DNA of 28,316 nucleotides from Coptodactyla brooksi (taxonomy: Eukaryota; Arthropoda; Insecta; Coleoptera; Scarabaeidae). A program made the position numbers and the translations under genes. Below the pieces are notes generated by a model. That model did no database searches and was not told the origin of the DNA. It was given only the letters and a program-made list of their open reading frames with translations. Below are positions 19,557 to 28,316 of this stretch, in pieces. How positions within the stretch are numbered: position 1 is the first letter of the stretch; each line of letters opens with the position of its first letter. The DNA lies in assembly GCA_033557675.1 (NCBI GenBank), contig JAWQRM010000149.1, positions 1 through 28,316 of the forward strand, read 5' to 3'.

Positions 19557-20099
19557 TTTGGTAACGAAAATCTACCAGTTACTAAAAGGACCGACCCAAC
19601 TTTTTGACACAAATGAACAAACTGATAATAACCTCAAAGCCTTTTCGGGTTGCAATTGTTTTTCAGAAATATGCAAAAATGGCGACTTCGATAAAGTTAC
19701 TTAACAGATAATTTGATAAACAAATAAATCTCTAACACATATGTTCACCTTTGAATAAGGTGAACCTTTATATTTAGCAGATATTTTTAACCCGGCAACA
19801 TATTTCTCAGTGTAAACAATATCACGTTATTGTTTTTGTAATCGTAATGGTTGCTATTTTTAATAAACAGATATTTTTTTTCAAAAATTAATTAACGAAT
19901 CCTACCATGATATAATTTTTTATCACAAATTATTCAAATTGCCTAAGTAATATACAAATTCGTGATATATTTAAAAAAATATTGAATATCTAAACATCCT
20001 AAAAGTCTCTTTTCTATAGTATATTTTTATGCCACACTTTATCTGTTCATTTAAGCTATTTTCTTGTATAAAAAAAAAACACGATTTTTGTACAACCGA
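19557..20099. other. 5' flank of the ABHD18-like gene
   Basis: AT-rich, with no further coding exon recognised. The promoter and 5' UTR of the ABHD18-like gene (minus strand, ATG at 19556) should lie here. I see no diagnostic core promoter motif. Confidence 0.35.
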
Positions 20100-20945
20100 T
20101 GATTTATTTAATTATATATTTTCCAGTTTGTTCGATAACCTTTTGCGATTTTTCTGTTAAATTCATGATTCCGCCCTGATGGAACATCTGGTCCTTATCA
20201 GCAAAAAACTAAAGCAAGTGCGATTTTACCACATCATCATTATTGAAAGTGTTGCCATGCAAGCAGTTTTGCAGAGATCTAAATACAGTCGAGTCGCGAT
20301 AACTCGAAGTCGAAGGGACCGGTTAAATACCTTCGAGTTATCGGAAGTTCGAGTTATCGGGAGTCCCTCCCTCCTCCCTTCCCAAGCAAAACTTTCGTTA
20401 TCAAAAATAGTGTATGATCGATATAGTATTTTAAGGCGACGTCTTTCTTCTTACATTGCGGATTCCGTTGAATTTCATTGATTAGTTTAGCTTTTTGTGT
20501 CAAACTAAGCGTATTTAACTTCTGTTTTAACATTATTCTAAGCGAAGGTAAACCAACAGCACAACCTCACACTTCCACCAGTCACCAATTAGAATCAGTT
20601 CGTGAGGGGAGAGGGGGTTTCCGCGCCCGCGAACTGGGAGAGAGACACAATGCAAACGGGTTTTTTCCATCTGAATGATAAAGAATGCGATCGATAACTT
20701 CAACTTAAAAGGTGTTACTTCGAGATATAGAGATAACTTTGCATTGAAAAGCGTTAAATTGTTTTGATACTTAATGAAAACTTCGAGATAAACGAATAAT
20801 CGGCTTATGAGGGTTCGAGTTATCACGACTCGACTGTAAATGGTAATCGGATGGTGCATGGTCAGGGTTGTATGGTGGACGTGGTCACTTCTCAACCAAG
20901 CTCCAATAATTTTTGACGAATCATTAAAGATGGATTTCACCATCA
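20100..20945 (-). mobile_element. mariner transposase C-terminal fragment (copy 1), split by a MITE
   Basis: On the minus strand the part before the insertion contains 'PPYNPDHAPSDYH', the mariner signature around the third catalytic residue. The part after the insertion contains 'RSLQNCLHGNTFNNDDVVKS' and the C-terminus 'GIMNLTEKSQKVIEQTGKYI'. Frames shift repeatedly, so it is a pseudogene. The homologous fragment at 22890-23250 aligns on both sides of the 20286-20836 insertion. Confidence 0.8.
20286..20836. mobile_element. pogo/Tigger-type MITE inserted in mariner, TA target duplication
   Basis: The terminal inverted repeat reads cagtcgagtcgcgataactc at the left and its near-exact complement 'gagttatcacgactcgactg' at the right. 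TA flanks it on both sides (20284-20285 and 20837-20838). The subterminal 'ttcgagttatc' motif recurs in several places. It is 551 bases with no transposase. Homology to the uninterrupted mariner copy at 23115-23130 gives the empty site exactly. Confidence 0.9.
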
Positions 20946-21364
20946 ACCACAGTGGTCTTAATTATTAGTTGAACTTCTTGATGACGAAACGTACACCGAC
21001 TATCAAGGATATGTACTTTATGGAAGTTGATAAGCAAAACAGATTTGTCCTCGTGTTGGTTGAATGCCTCTGATATCTCGAGTAGGTCTGCTCTATTTTT
21101 GAAAAACTTGGAGCCTATTCTTTAGGAGTGTGTCGAGATGGAGATTGTCTTTAAAAACGTTAGGTTTGCAGTGATTATGTTGTTATTATTAATATTATAT
21201 TTCTTTACAAAATTATAGAAAGTATAGTTATAAATACAATTAATTAAACCTAAATAAAAAGAAAAGAAAATATGTTGATATCAGTAACCATCGAGATTCA
21301 CCCACATAAACGATTATTATTATTATGCATCATTATCTGTAATAACCGTTTATGTGAACAAGAG
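20946..21364 (-). other. SET 3' UTR and flank
   Basis: No coding sequence. It holds the stem-loop at 21303-21356 immediately after the SET stop, and AT-rich DNA beyond. A canonical minus-strand aataaa was not found close by, so the mRNA end is uncertain. Confidence 0.4.
21303..21356 (-). promoter_or_regulatory. stem-loop in the SET 3' UTR
   Basis: Arms 21303-21318 and 21341-21356 form a 16-bp stem with a 22-base loop, starting 8 bases past the SET stop codon. In the minus-strand (mRNA) RNA all 16 positions pair, one as a G-U wobble. In the opposite strand that position is an A-C mismatch, so the structure fits the SET transcript better. Its function is unknown. Confidence 0.55.
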
Positions 21365-22694
21365 TTAGGCGTTTGAAGACTCTTCTTGGACGGCATTTTG
21401 GGCATCCGTCGTGTCGTCATCGGTATTGTCCGCGGTGGCGTCCTCTGCGTCATCGTTTTCCTCATCTTGCTCGGACACCTCGTCGTCGTCGACCCCGTTC
21501 TCCACGCTGTCCGGCACTAAGAAGTATTGCATCGGACTGATCCACAAGTCGTCCCTGATCGCTTCGGCTATGTCGTCAGAGACCGGATCGGAATGGTCAT
21601 TAAACCACGTGAAGAACGTCTTCTGCTCGAAGGGCCGCTTGCGAGGCGATTTCCCTTGGGCCTGTTTCGGCTGCGACAAATTGAAACCGTCTTTCCATTT
21701 TATCTCGGTCGATGTCGACGTCGGCTCATCTAAAAACTCTAGTATTTAAAAAGTAATTTTCTAATTAAGATATTCTTAATGTACCCAATGAAGCTAAATG
21801 ATAATCTTTAGTGAGAACGTGATTTTCAAAGTAAGGGTTCTCCTCAAAATAAAAGTGAATTTTATATCCAGACTTGATGTCCTCATGGTCTTCGACTTCA
21901 ATCTTACTCATGTGATGCAAGCAATCCTCTTCCGAATCACCCAAAAGGGTGGACAAATCCGGATGATTCGCAAACTATCAAGTTAAGGTTCGAGCCATTT
22001 AAACTGCTTAATGCTAAAAAAGTAAAACAAAGTCACCACTGCGATAAAATGTGAAAAAGAATGCTCGACACACGTTTCGCAAATCAAGGTAGCATCATGA
22101 GGTGCGATGAAAACACGGTCTTTCATCGCTCCTGACGAAAGACTAAGTGATGAAAGACTGTGTTTCATCACTCCTAATGAAAGACTGAACTGTGAAAAAC
22201 GTAGTCTTTCATGACTCAGTGTTTCATCACTCCTGATAAAAGACTCGGTCTTTTATCGCTCCTGATGATGTTAACTGGGTTAGCGAAACCCGCGTTGAAC
22301 ATTCTTTTTCACATTTTGGCATAGTGGTAACTTTGTTTTACTTTGTCACAAAGCCGAAGGTTCCAAAACCTCAATTTTAGCACTTAACGCTATCAAATCT
22401 TAAATCAAACGTAATAAAGGATACAGCGGTAACCCAAAAGTGCGGAATTTTATTGATTAACTCGTTACGCTTGGTGTAAAGAGGAGTCCGCCGCAAATTA
22501 TACTTTTGCTCGATCTTCAAAATCTCATCGCTCGCTTGCTCGTTCAAAGTATCTATCTCGTCCTGACAGGAGTCGATCTCTTCTAGAGCTTTCTGGATCT
22601 CCTCGTCGTTATGATTTCTTTCGGTGCTTTCGTCGCTGTTGCTGTTATCACCAAGCTTTTTCACTTTTCTTTGGTTATGTTGACGATTTGCCAT
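21365..22694 (-). CDS. Set: SET / I2PP2A (TAF-I) histone chaperone (complete, 3 exons)
   Basis: Minus-strand exons 22425-22694, 21785-21974 and 21365-21729 join in phase to give 274 residues, close to the human protein's length. The N-terminal helix contains 'DEIDTLNEQASDEILKIEQK' (dimerisation coiled coil), then 'IPHFWVTAF|ANHPDLSTLL', 'HEDIKSGYKIHFYFEENPYF' and 'STEIKWKDG'. The NAP-fold end is 'FFTWFNDHSDPVSDDIAEAI' and 'SPMQYFLVPD'. The last ~42 residues are an Asp/Glu-rich tail, as expected for binding basic histones. Known roles of the family are nucleosome assembly, INHAT activity and PP2A inhibition in the nucleus. The start at 22694 is the first ATG giving the family N-terminus. Intron 1 carries a MITE. 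Ser/Asp-rich open frames on the opposite strand are shadows of the acidic tail. Confidence 0.95.
22019..22344. mobile_element. foldback MITE in SET intron 1, with internal tandem repeats
   Basis: Arms of 48 bases (22019-22066 and 22297-22344) match at about 43 positions, and weaker pairing extends inward ('gtttcgc'). Between them the unit 'tttcatcrctcctgatgaaa' with variants occurs about four times (22123-22268) and is itself partly self-complementary. It has no coding capacity. A shorter relative lies at 12165-12277. It occupies most of the 450-base intron without disturbing the splice sites at 22424 and 21975. Confidence 0.75.
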
Positions 22695-22889
22695 CGCGTA
22701 GGGCCCCGGAGTTATCTAAATCGGCAGAAATTAACGATGACAAGTTTGTTTGAACGATCAAACACATGTGACAAAACAAATACTCTTTTTAACAAAATTT
22801 TTTTACAACGGCGCATCGACTTGCGCGGGAAATTTGAATTGTTCTACACCGCGGAACATTCCGAACCATAATGTGAGTATTAATGTTTA
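22695..22889 (-). promoter_or_regulatory. presumed SET promoter / 5' UTR
   Basis: The 195 bases between the SET start codon and the mariner fragment. A 'gcgcgggaaa' at 22823-22832 (complement tttcccgcgc) resembles an E2F site, which would suit a proliferation-linked histone chaperone, but a single match of this length is weak evidence. A 'ccgcggaac' GC cluster lies near 22850. Confidence 0.3.
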
Positions 22890-23250
22890 TCAAATCGTTG
22901 ATGGTAGTCAGAAGTACTATTTGCATGAAGCACATTCAATAGTTGTATATTTTCCATTTTGTTCCACAACCTTTTATCACCTTTCTGTCAACTTCGTGTC
23001 TCCATGCTCATACATAGAATATCTACCTGGTCCTCATCAGCAAACAACCGAAGCAAGTGCGATTTTACCAAATCATCATCATCCAAAGTTTTACCATGCA
23101 AGGAGTTTTGCAAAGATCGAAATAAATGCTAATCTGATCGTGCAGGGTCAGGGCTGTGTGGTAGATGTGATGTCACCTCTCAATCAAGCTCCAATAACTT
23201 TTGATGAGTCGCTAAAGATATTGTCATGGTAAAATAGGATTTCACCATAA
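22890..23250 (-). mobile_element. mariner transposase C-terminal fragment (copy 2)
   Basis: Minus-strand frames give 'PHSPDPARSD' (stop), then 'FRSLQNSLHGKTLDDDD' and 'LVKSHLLRLFADEDQ', colinear with copy 1 at 20100-20945. It lacks the MITE and so shows the empty site ('cgaaaTAaatgc', near 23118-23129). It is a decayed fragment upstream of SET. Confidence 0.75.
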
Positions 23251-24005
23251 CAGCTTCACTAGATTTCACTAATTGTTTATAACACCATTGTAATCCCACC
23301 AAATTTGATCTTCAAAGTATTCAGCAGAACAAAGTATACAAGTTAACAATACGTAAAACCATTTTAAAGCATAAAATCATTTTGTTGATTGAAAAATGCC
23401 ATTGTTGCCCACAACATTGATTACGCACAAAGCAAAAACTTGAGAAAGCAGAAATCGACAAAAGATTTTATCTAAAGACGGTTTCATTGGTTGACGCCCA
23501 CGTTTATAAAGTAAAACATCGTTAGACAAAATGTCCATAAACAAAACGTATTGCTGCAGACTAGTTTTTGTCATGATCATCTGTATTCTTCATCGTTGAA
23601 GATACCGTGGTAAAAAAATTCCAGAATTGTACGAAGCTGAAGTTGCGACCAGTTATCAGAAATGCGCGAAAACTATTCCGCAACAAGACATTTTGACAGA
23701 TTGAACATGTGGCACCATTTTGCCTATGTCAATGGTCTATCACCAAACGGAACAGAAGAGAAGCTATATCAATGTGCTTGTTTGATTACTTTCTACTGTA
23801 CAAAATTAGGATATAAGGTGGTATAAATAAAAACATAAAGAGATATATAATATAGAATTTTATTGTTATCATTTCATTGATGAATACTCATAAAATTGCA
23901 ATAAATGATTTAACAGATGGATAGAAATAAAATAATGAGCAATAGTGAAACCTCTCAGGACGAGCGTCCAATACTAAAATCGATAGTCCAACATTAAAAT
24001 AAAAG
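23251..24005. other. intergenic region between the BCL9-like gene and SET
   Basis: No gene is recognised. A minus-strand open frame of 67 codons (23377-23580) has no family resemblance that I can see. Minus-strand aataaa (plus 23859-23864) lies about 140 bases past the stop of the BCL9-like gene and is its probable polyadenylation signal. Confidence 0.45.
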
Positions 24006-26410
24006 CTAAGTGCCGTGCCCCATAGTCTGTCCTCCCATTTGACTTCTAGTGGTCGTAGCGTAAAGCTGCTGCTGAAAATTGTGATATTGCTGTGCGTAGT
24101 TCGGGTCAGCGGTTGTCGGGCCGACAAAGGCCGAGTTCTTAAAGCTATTGTTCTGTCCCATCGATGGCGGAAGTGGCTGGCTAGCGTCCGGAGCCATGCC
24201 CATGGGGCTGCCTTTAGGGCCGCTTACGAACATCTGAGGATTTGGCTGTCCAGGGTTGAACATACCGTCGGGCGCTCCGCCCGCCGGTCCGTTGAAACCC
24301 ATTTGCGGCGGCATTCGCATCATGTTCGGCGGCGGCCTCATTCGCATCATGGGCATCATTCCGGGCATACCCATCCCACCTCCCATCATTGGTCCAGCGC
24401 CATTTCCTAACGGTCCTCCCATCATCGGCCCTGGTCCCATCGGACCGTCGCCCATCGGCCCTTCGATGTGGCCCACGTGGGGCGAGCCCATAGGTCCTTG
24501 CATAGGGCCGTTAGACGGGCAATTCGGGAAGTACTGCATGTTTTGAGTCGGAATTTTGTTATCCATGTTAGGAAGAGGCGCTGTGAAACGCTGTAAGAAG
24601 TCCAGACTAGGCGGTCCTCTAGGACCGGGAGCGTTCCCTACTTGCGGTTTCGCCGGTAAGTATTGGATCGTGTTGGGAGCGCTCGGTTTCACCTGAACGT
24701 TCGCTCCATTGTAAGGATTAGGACCCGGCGGTCTACCGATCATTCGAGGCATCGTCATGTGGTTCGGAAAGGCACCTGTTAGTTTCGGAGATAGAGAGCG
24801 TATGGGTCCCATCGGAGACGGCGAGTGGAAACCGTGCGGAGGACCTTGCATCGGCATTCCCATCATGTTCCCGGGTGGCTGATCCATTTCGTTCATTCCG
24901 TGACAGTTCCCGAGGTCCATCATGTGCATAGATGGGGAGCCGAAATTCATCATTCCCGGTCCTTGATTTCCTTGTCCGTTCAAAGAGCTGGGCACGCTAT
25001 TAGTCAGTTGCTGACTCATCTGAGCTAGCGACGAAATAGGATCGAAATGGGAAACTTTTGGGTTTCCCTGCATGGCACTCGTACAGTTCGGATTTAAGGG
25101 CACGTTCTCGCCTCGCACGCAACCATAACCGGGCATCTCGTGCGGCGGGACGTTGAAAGTGCCCATTTTTGAACCTGGCGAAGCACTCGGACCGGGAAAC
25201 CTGTTCGCATCCATCATATGTGGACTAGGTGTCGGAAACAAATCGCTCTTTAATGGATCCGATGTCGGACCTGGTACCGTTTGCGGACTTAAACCTGGAG
25301 CTGAACCTGGACCGCTAAGTCTCGGTGTTTTCTCACCTAAATCGGTAAAAAATTAAGTACAAAGTTAGACATTTTTTAAAACAAAATGTATAAAGTGATA
25401 TTAGAAAAATTGTCCAGTAACCTATCTGGAGCGCTTCATCACTAAAACTACTGTAAAATTGTGATCAAGTACAAAGGTTGGAATGTAATTTTATACTTTT
25501 TATAATGGCCTCTGAGCCAGGATTCAAACCTGTGACCTTCCGTTTTCGCGACAGACGCTATCGATGACTGAACTATCGAGGGTCTCCCCTTGCTCTTCAG
25601 AAATTTGAATCCTGGCTTGGAGGAAATTATTTTCTTGTTTCAATTAAAAGTATAAAATTGCTTGTTCATGTATGGGCGATAATGTCTATCGGCAGATAAC
25701 AAATTCATATGCATACCTTGTACTTGACTGGTATTTCGATTATTATTTATGAATGTAACATGGCAGTGGTGCACGTAGAGGTAAGCTTGGTGCAATCTAA
25801 TATTTAATGTTACGTATGATACCTGATGGCGTAGTTGGCGTATGTGGGCTAGGAATTTGAAATCGGCACCCTTCAGTTGTCACGCCGGGCGTCGAAGGAA
25901 ACCTAGGCCCCACATCCATGGATGTCGGAGTGTTTGGACAGGAGCCACGCGTGTGCGGCAAGTCTGGAGTATTATTAAAGCCACTATCCATTGTAGTCGG
26001 TAGAACCCTAAACAATACGCAAGCCTTATCAATAGATAGCGAACCGTAACGTATAACGCACGTTCTAATAAATATTTTACGTGCATATCTAAAATAATTG
26101 TGAAGTGACGATGAGTAACGAATAGCAATCTAGAAGAACATACAGGTACTTGCGATCATAACGGGTTAACTATTTACGCACGGGGGTGATATCATGTTTC
26201 CTTCCTTCAAACTCGTATTCGGTTGCTTCTGTATGATAAGTTCTTGGCCCTCGAACGTGTTCAGATATTGTATTTGTTGGGGAGATGGCACGGGCATCAG
26301 GTTGGGTTCCTTCGAAACTGCAGGTCCGGGCTGCGATGGAGCGTGTGATGACGACGTAAGCATTTGTTTTTGTTGGGCTATAGACTGAAGAGTTCGACCA
26401 AATATTCCAT
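24006..26410 (-). CDS. lgs: BCL9/Legless-like protein, C-terminal exons (partial)
   Basis: Three minus-strand exons, 26182-26410, 25823-26007 and 24006-25336, join at GT-AG sites in matching phases and end at the stop at 24006-24008. They encode about 580 C-terminal residues of a Pro/Gly/Met-rich, largely disordered protein. Features include 'SPQQIQYLNTFEGQELIIQK', 'NTPTSMDVGPRFPSTPG', 'PGLSPQTVPGPTSDPLKSD', 'DPISSLAQMSQQLTNSVPSS', 'NTIQYLPAKPQ' and 'PPSLDFLQRF', then PMMGG/GMPGM runs. Composition and several blocks (the SLAQMSQ-type patch, IQYLP, serine-proline LKS motifs) fit BCL9/Legless, the adaptor joining beta-catenin/Armadillo to Pygopus in Wnt transcription. The N-terminal HD1 and HD2 domains that would prove it are outside the window, so the identity is probable rather than certain. 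Another Pro/Gly/Met-rich nuclear cofactor, such as SSDP, is the alternative. Confidence 0.65.
25488..25665 (-). repeat. tRNA-like SINE with inverted flanks (copy 3, BCL9-like intron)
   Basis: 'gaattttatactttt'-type flanks are inverted (25489-25505 versus 25642-25657). Inside, 'tctgagccaggattcaaacc' (25512-25531) and 'atttgaatcctggcttgga' (about 25602-25620) are reverse complements, giving B box-like sequence on both strands. The 'attattttcttgtttcaatt' arm (25627-25646) resembles the arm of copies 1 and 2. It lies in the intron 25337-25822. Confidence 0.65.
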
Positions 26411-26639
26411 CTGCAAATAGGCATTTATTATAATTGACTAAGGGGCTATTTTCTTTTGCTTGTTGAAATTGCCAGCTGGTCATAAGGATAATTAGTAACT
26501 TAATTATAACTTAAAATAGTACTGTTCTTAAATCTACAGTTCACCCATTTCCATCCTTAGTTTTCTGACAGTTTGGGAATGCACTTTTGAGTGTGCTCTT
26601 GTCGAACTACAACCCGAAGGATTCTATCCTTTTTAGTCT

Positions 26640-26860
26640 TCGTTCTACTCTTGCTTTGTCAAGGAGCTGAAAGGCCACAACCTTCACACGGGGATTTTCT
26701 TCGTTACTTTTCTTCATTGACGATGCTCCTTAATACTTTGTTCTGAAATCTTTCTATGTTTTTGTTGCTGTGTTTGGTTGTATACATTTTTCAATACTTC
26801 ATTCTTAGTTCTTCCCGTTTCTTTTTCAAGTATCAAATGCCATACGTACCTATTTTGCAG
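26640..26860 (-). mobile_element. possible jockey-like retrotransposon C-terminal remnant
   Basis: Minus-strand translation contains 'GTYGI' and later 'TTKHSNKNIERFQNKVLRSI', resembling the region after the reverse transcriptase fingers in jockey-clade ORF2 (…YGIQLWG…N-I-E-x-L-Q-R-F-Q-x-K-x-L-R). Stops and shifts are present. The match is short. Confidence 0.4.
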
Positions 26861-28276
26861 TGCTTGAGTACATTATTTGTTTGTTAGTTATAGTAATTAT
26901 TCGAAGTATTATAATACTTCTATTTAATTTTAGTCGTCACGTTTTCATGTCATCTATTGGAGGTGGTAGAGACATTTTTTTAAGCCTTTTCTTCCTCTGA
27001 GATTTGTTTCTTTTTCTGGTTGCGTTTTCTTTTCTTACCATAGTTCTAATTGATTCTGTCGTTTTGGCCGATTCCTCTTCTCCAGTATGGTTTGATTTCA
27101 TTAACACTGTAGATTTATTTGGCATAATTATGAATTGTCGTGTCAATTTTTGCATCTCTATTTGCAATTATTTTCATCAGAAAAAAGAAAAGAAACAGAT
27201 CAAGAATTATGTAATTTTTCATTTTTTTCAAAAGTGAAATATTTTAGTCCTTTTCTTGTAAACACTGTGCCTACAGTGTTGCGGTAAAATGAAATAGTCA
27301 GAACACGCTAGTTTTTTTTAAAATACGTTTTAAGCTCACTTGAAATTAACCAGGAATTGTTATGATTTTCAAAAGTTCCTTATCCGCAAGGTTTCCCTGT
27401 TTAGTTTTGGAAGAATTTTACTGAACATTTAATCAGACCAATTCAAAAACTGTACAAAGTGGTAGGGACATTATTAAAAACATTATACGTTTTTAAAAAT
27501 CCTGCTCTCCAGTAATATAAAAGTTAAATCATTTTTAACCTGCAATGTTTCAATGAAAAAAATAGAATTATTGGAATATCTGTCGCATTCTTCAAGAACG
27601 AAAAAGTTCTTGAAAAATCCTTGATTTGTAATTTTCAAAAAAAAAAAGAAGTAGCCAAAGCATTACTAAATGTGGAATACTAAACGCTAGCAGCAGCAAT
27701 AAAAAAATAGGCTTAATTATTCATATTATATTAAGCCTGTATGCAGTATTGTTAAGAATTATATTAAGAGTTATTTATAAAAGACGATACTCAATATGGT
27801 TTTGAACAAGATTGAAAAAGGTTTAACGATTTAAGAATAAGAAGTAAGGGAGAGGAAAAGATCAAAACACGTGGGTTCAAAAGAATAGCAAAGGGCTCAA
27901 ATCGTGTAACGGCGACGAACCGTATCCAGAGATCAAAGAATATCTTAAAGAAGGTATTATCCTTTTGTAAATGTTTTGTAAAAACGTTTACAAGAGGATT
28001 ATATTGATTGTTGTGTGCGGATGTGAACTTTGAAAGATGATTCAAAAAGAAAGGGGAGCGTTATAAATCCAGAGGAGGTTTAAAGTATAAAAAAGAAAAT
28101 GTTAATAAAGCTATAACAGTAAAAAGACGAAGAGGTAGAATGCAATACAGGTAGATCTAAGAGGATAGATGCAGCAGAAAGGGATCTAATAGGGATAAAA
28201 GTCAAGGAGTGGAAACAACTCTCAAGAGAGAGGAAAGAATGGAGAAATGGATGAAGCAAAGCAATATATAGGGGTA

Positions 28277-28316
28277 CATATACATGCATACATACATATA
28301 TATATATATATATATA
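28277..28316. repeat. CATA/TA microsatellite at the window end
   Basis: 'tacatgcatacatacatata' runs into uninterrupted TA repeats up to the last base; it probably continues beyond the window. Confidence 0.9.

Larger units (their letters stand above)
26411..28316. other. upstream intron or intergenic DNA of the BCL9-like gene
   Basis: No further exon of the BCL9-like gene is recognised, although the acceptor at 26411 requires an exon beyond. A Lys/Arg-rich open frame on the minus strand (26937-27167) has low-complexity composition and no recognisable domain. A perfect short hairpin 'caagaac/gttcttg' occurs near 27592-27611. The rest is AT-rich. Confidence 0.4.

Noticed and set aside
20533..20946. 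137-codon minus-strand frame as a gene
   Set aside because: It joins mariner remnant sequence to the interior of the inserted MITE across the insertion boundary, so it is a chance fusion.
21411..21749. Ser-rich plus-strand open frames across SET exon 3
   Set aside because: They are the reverse reading of the Asp/Glu-rich acidic tail and have no independent support.
22110..22268. A CRISPR-like array because of regularly spaced repeats
   Set aside because: Repeats are variable, self-complementary, directly abutting, inside a eukaryotic MITE, and have no unique spacers or cas genes.
24015..25356. Plus-strand Pro/Ile/Gly- and His-rich open frames
   Set aside because: Shadows of the repetitive Pro/Gly/Met codons of the BCL9-like exon on the minus strand.
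26937..27167. Lys/Arg-rich minus-strand frame as a small nuclear protein gene
   Set aside because: Low-complexity composition in AT-rich DNA, no recognisable domain, no splice or promoter context; left as unassigned.

Overview
This is a eukaryotic, almost certainly insect, genomic window. The genes have GT-AG introns, the intergenic DNA is AT-rich, and the DNA is full of mariner, pogo/Tigger, piggyBac, jockey-like and MITE/SINE remnants. The protein orthologues are animal ones. A beetle or similar insect fits, but I cannot fix the species from sequence alone.

Layout. (1) Positions 1-3686: decayed transposons (mariner, foldback element, piggyBac C-terminus), probably a large intron of the next gene. 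(2) 3687-5474, plus strand: the 3' end of a myosin-light-chain-kinase-like gene, with one shared kinase exon followed by two alternative last exons. (3) 5475-8788: repeats, including a ~1 kb foldback element. (4) 8789-10330, plus strand: complete three-exon TBC1D22-type Rab GAP. (5) 10331-12776: a non-autonomous Tigger/pogo element and smaller repeats between convergent genes. (6) 12777-19556, minus strand: complete eight-exon ABHD18-like alpha/beta hydrolase. Its third intron (~3.9 kb) holds a tRNA-like SINE, a piggyBac element with both ends and nested Tigger/jockey debris, and a foldback element. (7) 19557-21364: a mariner fragment split by a TA-flanked pogo-like MITE. (8) 21365-22694, minus strand: complete three-exon SET/I2PP2A histone chaperone with a MITE in intron 1 and a hairpin just after the stop. 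(9) 22695-24005: SET upstream DNA and a second mariner fragment, which serves as the empty site for the MITE in the first. (10) 24006-26410, minus strand: the last three exons of a Pro/Gly/Met-rich protein resembling BCL9/Legless. (11) 26411-28316: intron or intergenic DNA with a likely jockey remnant and a terminal TA microsatellite.

The five host genes look unrelated in function: cytoskeletal kinase, Rab GAP, hydrolase, histone chaperone and Wnt co-activator. There is no operon-like logic. The most useful observations are the kinase's alternative last exons (only one carries the calmodulin-binding segment), the stem-loop in the SET 3' UTR whose wobble pair favours the mRNA strand, and the well-resolved transposon archaeology. 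I found no convincing new multi-gene system.
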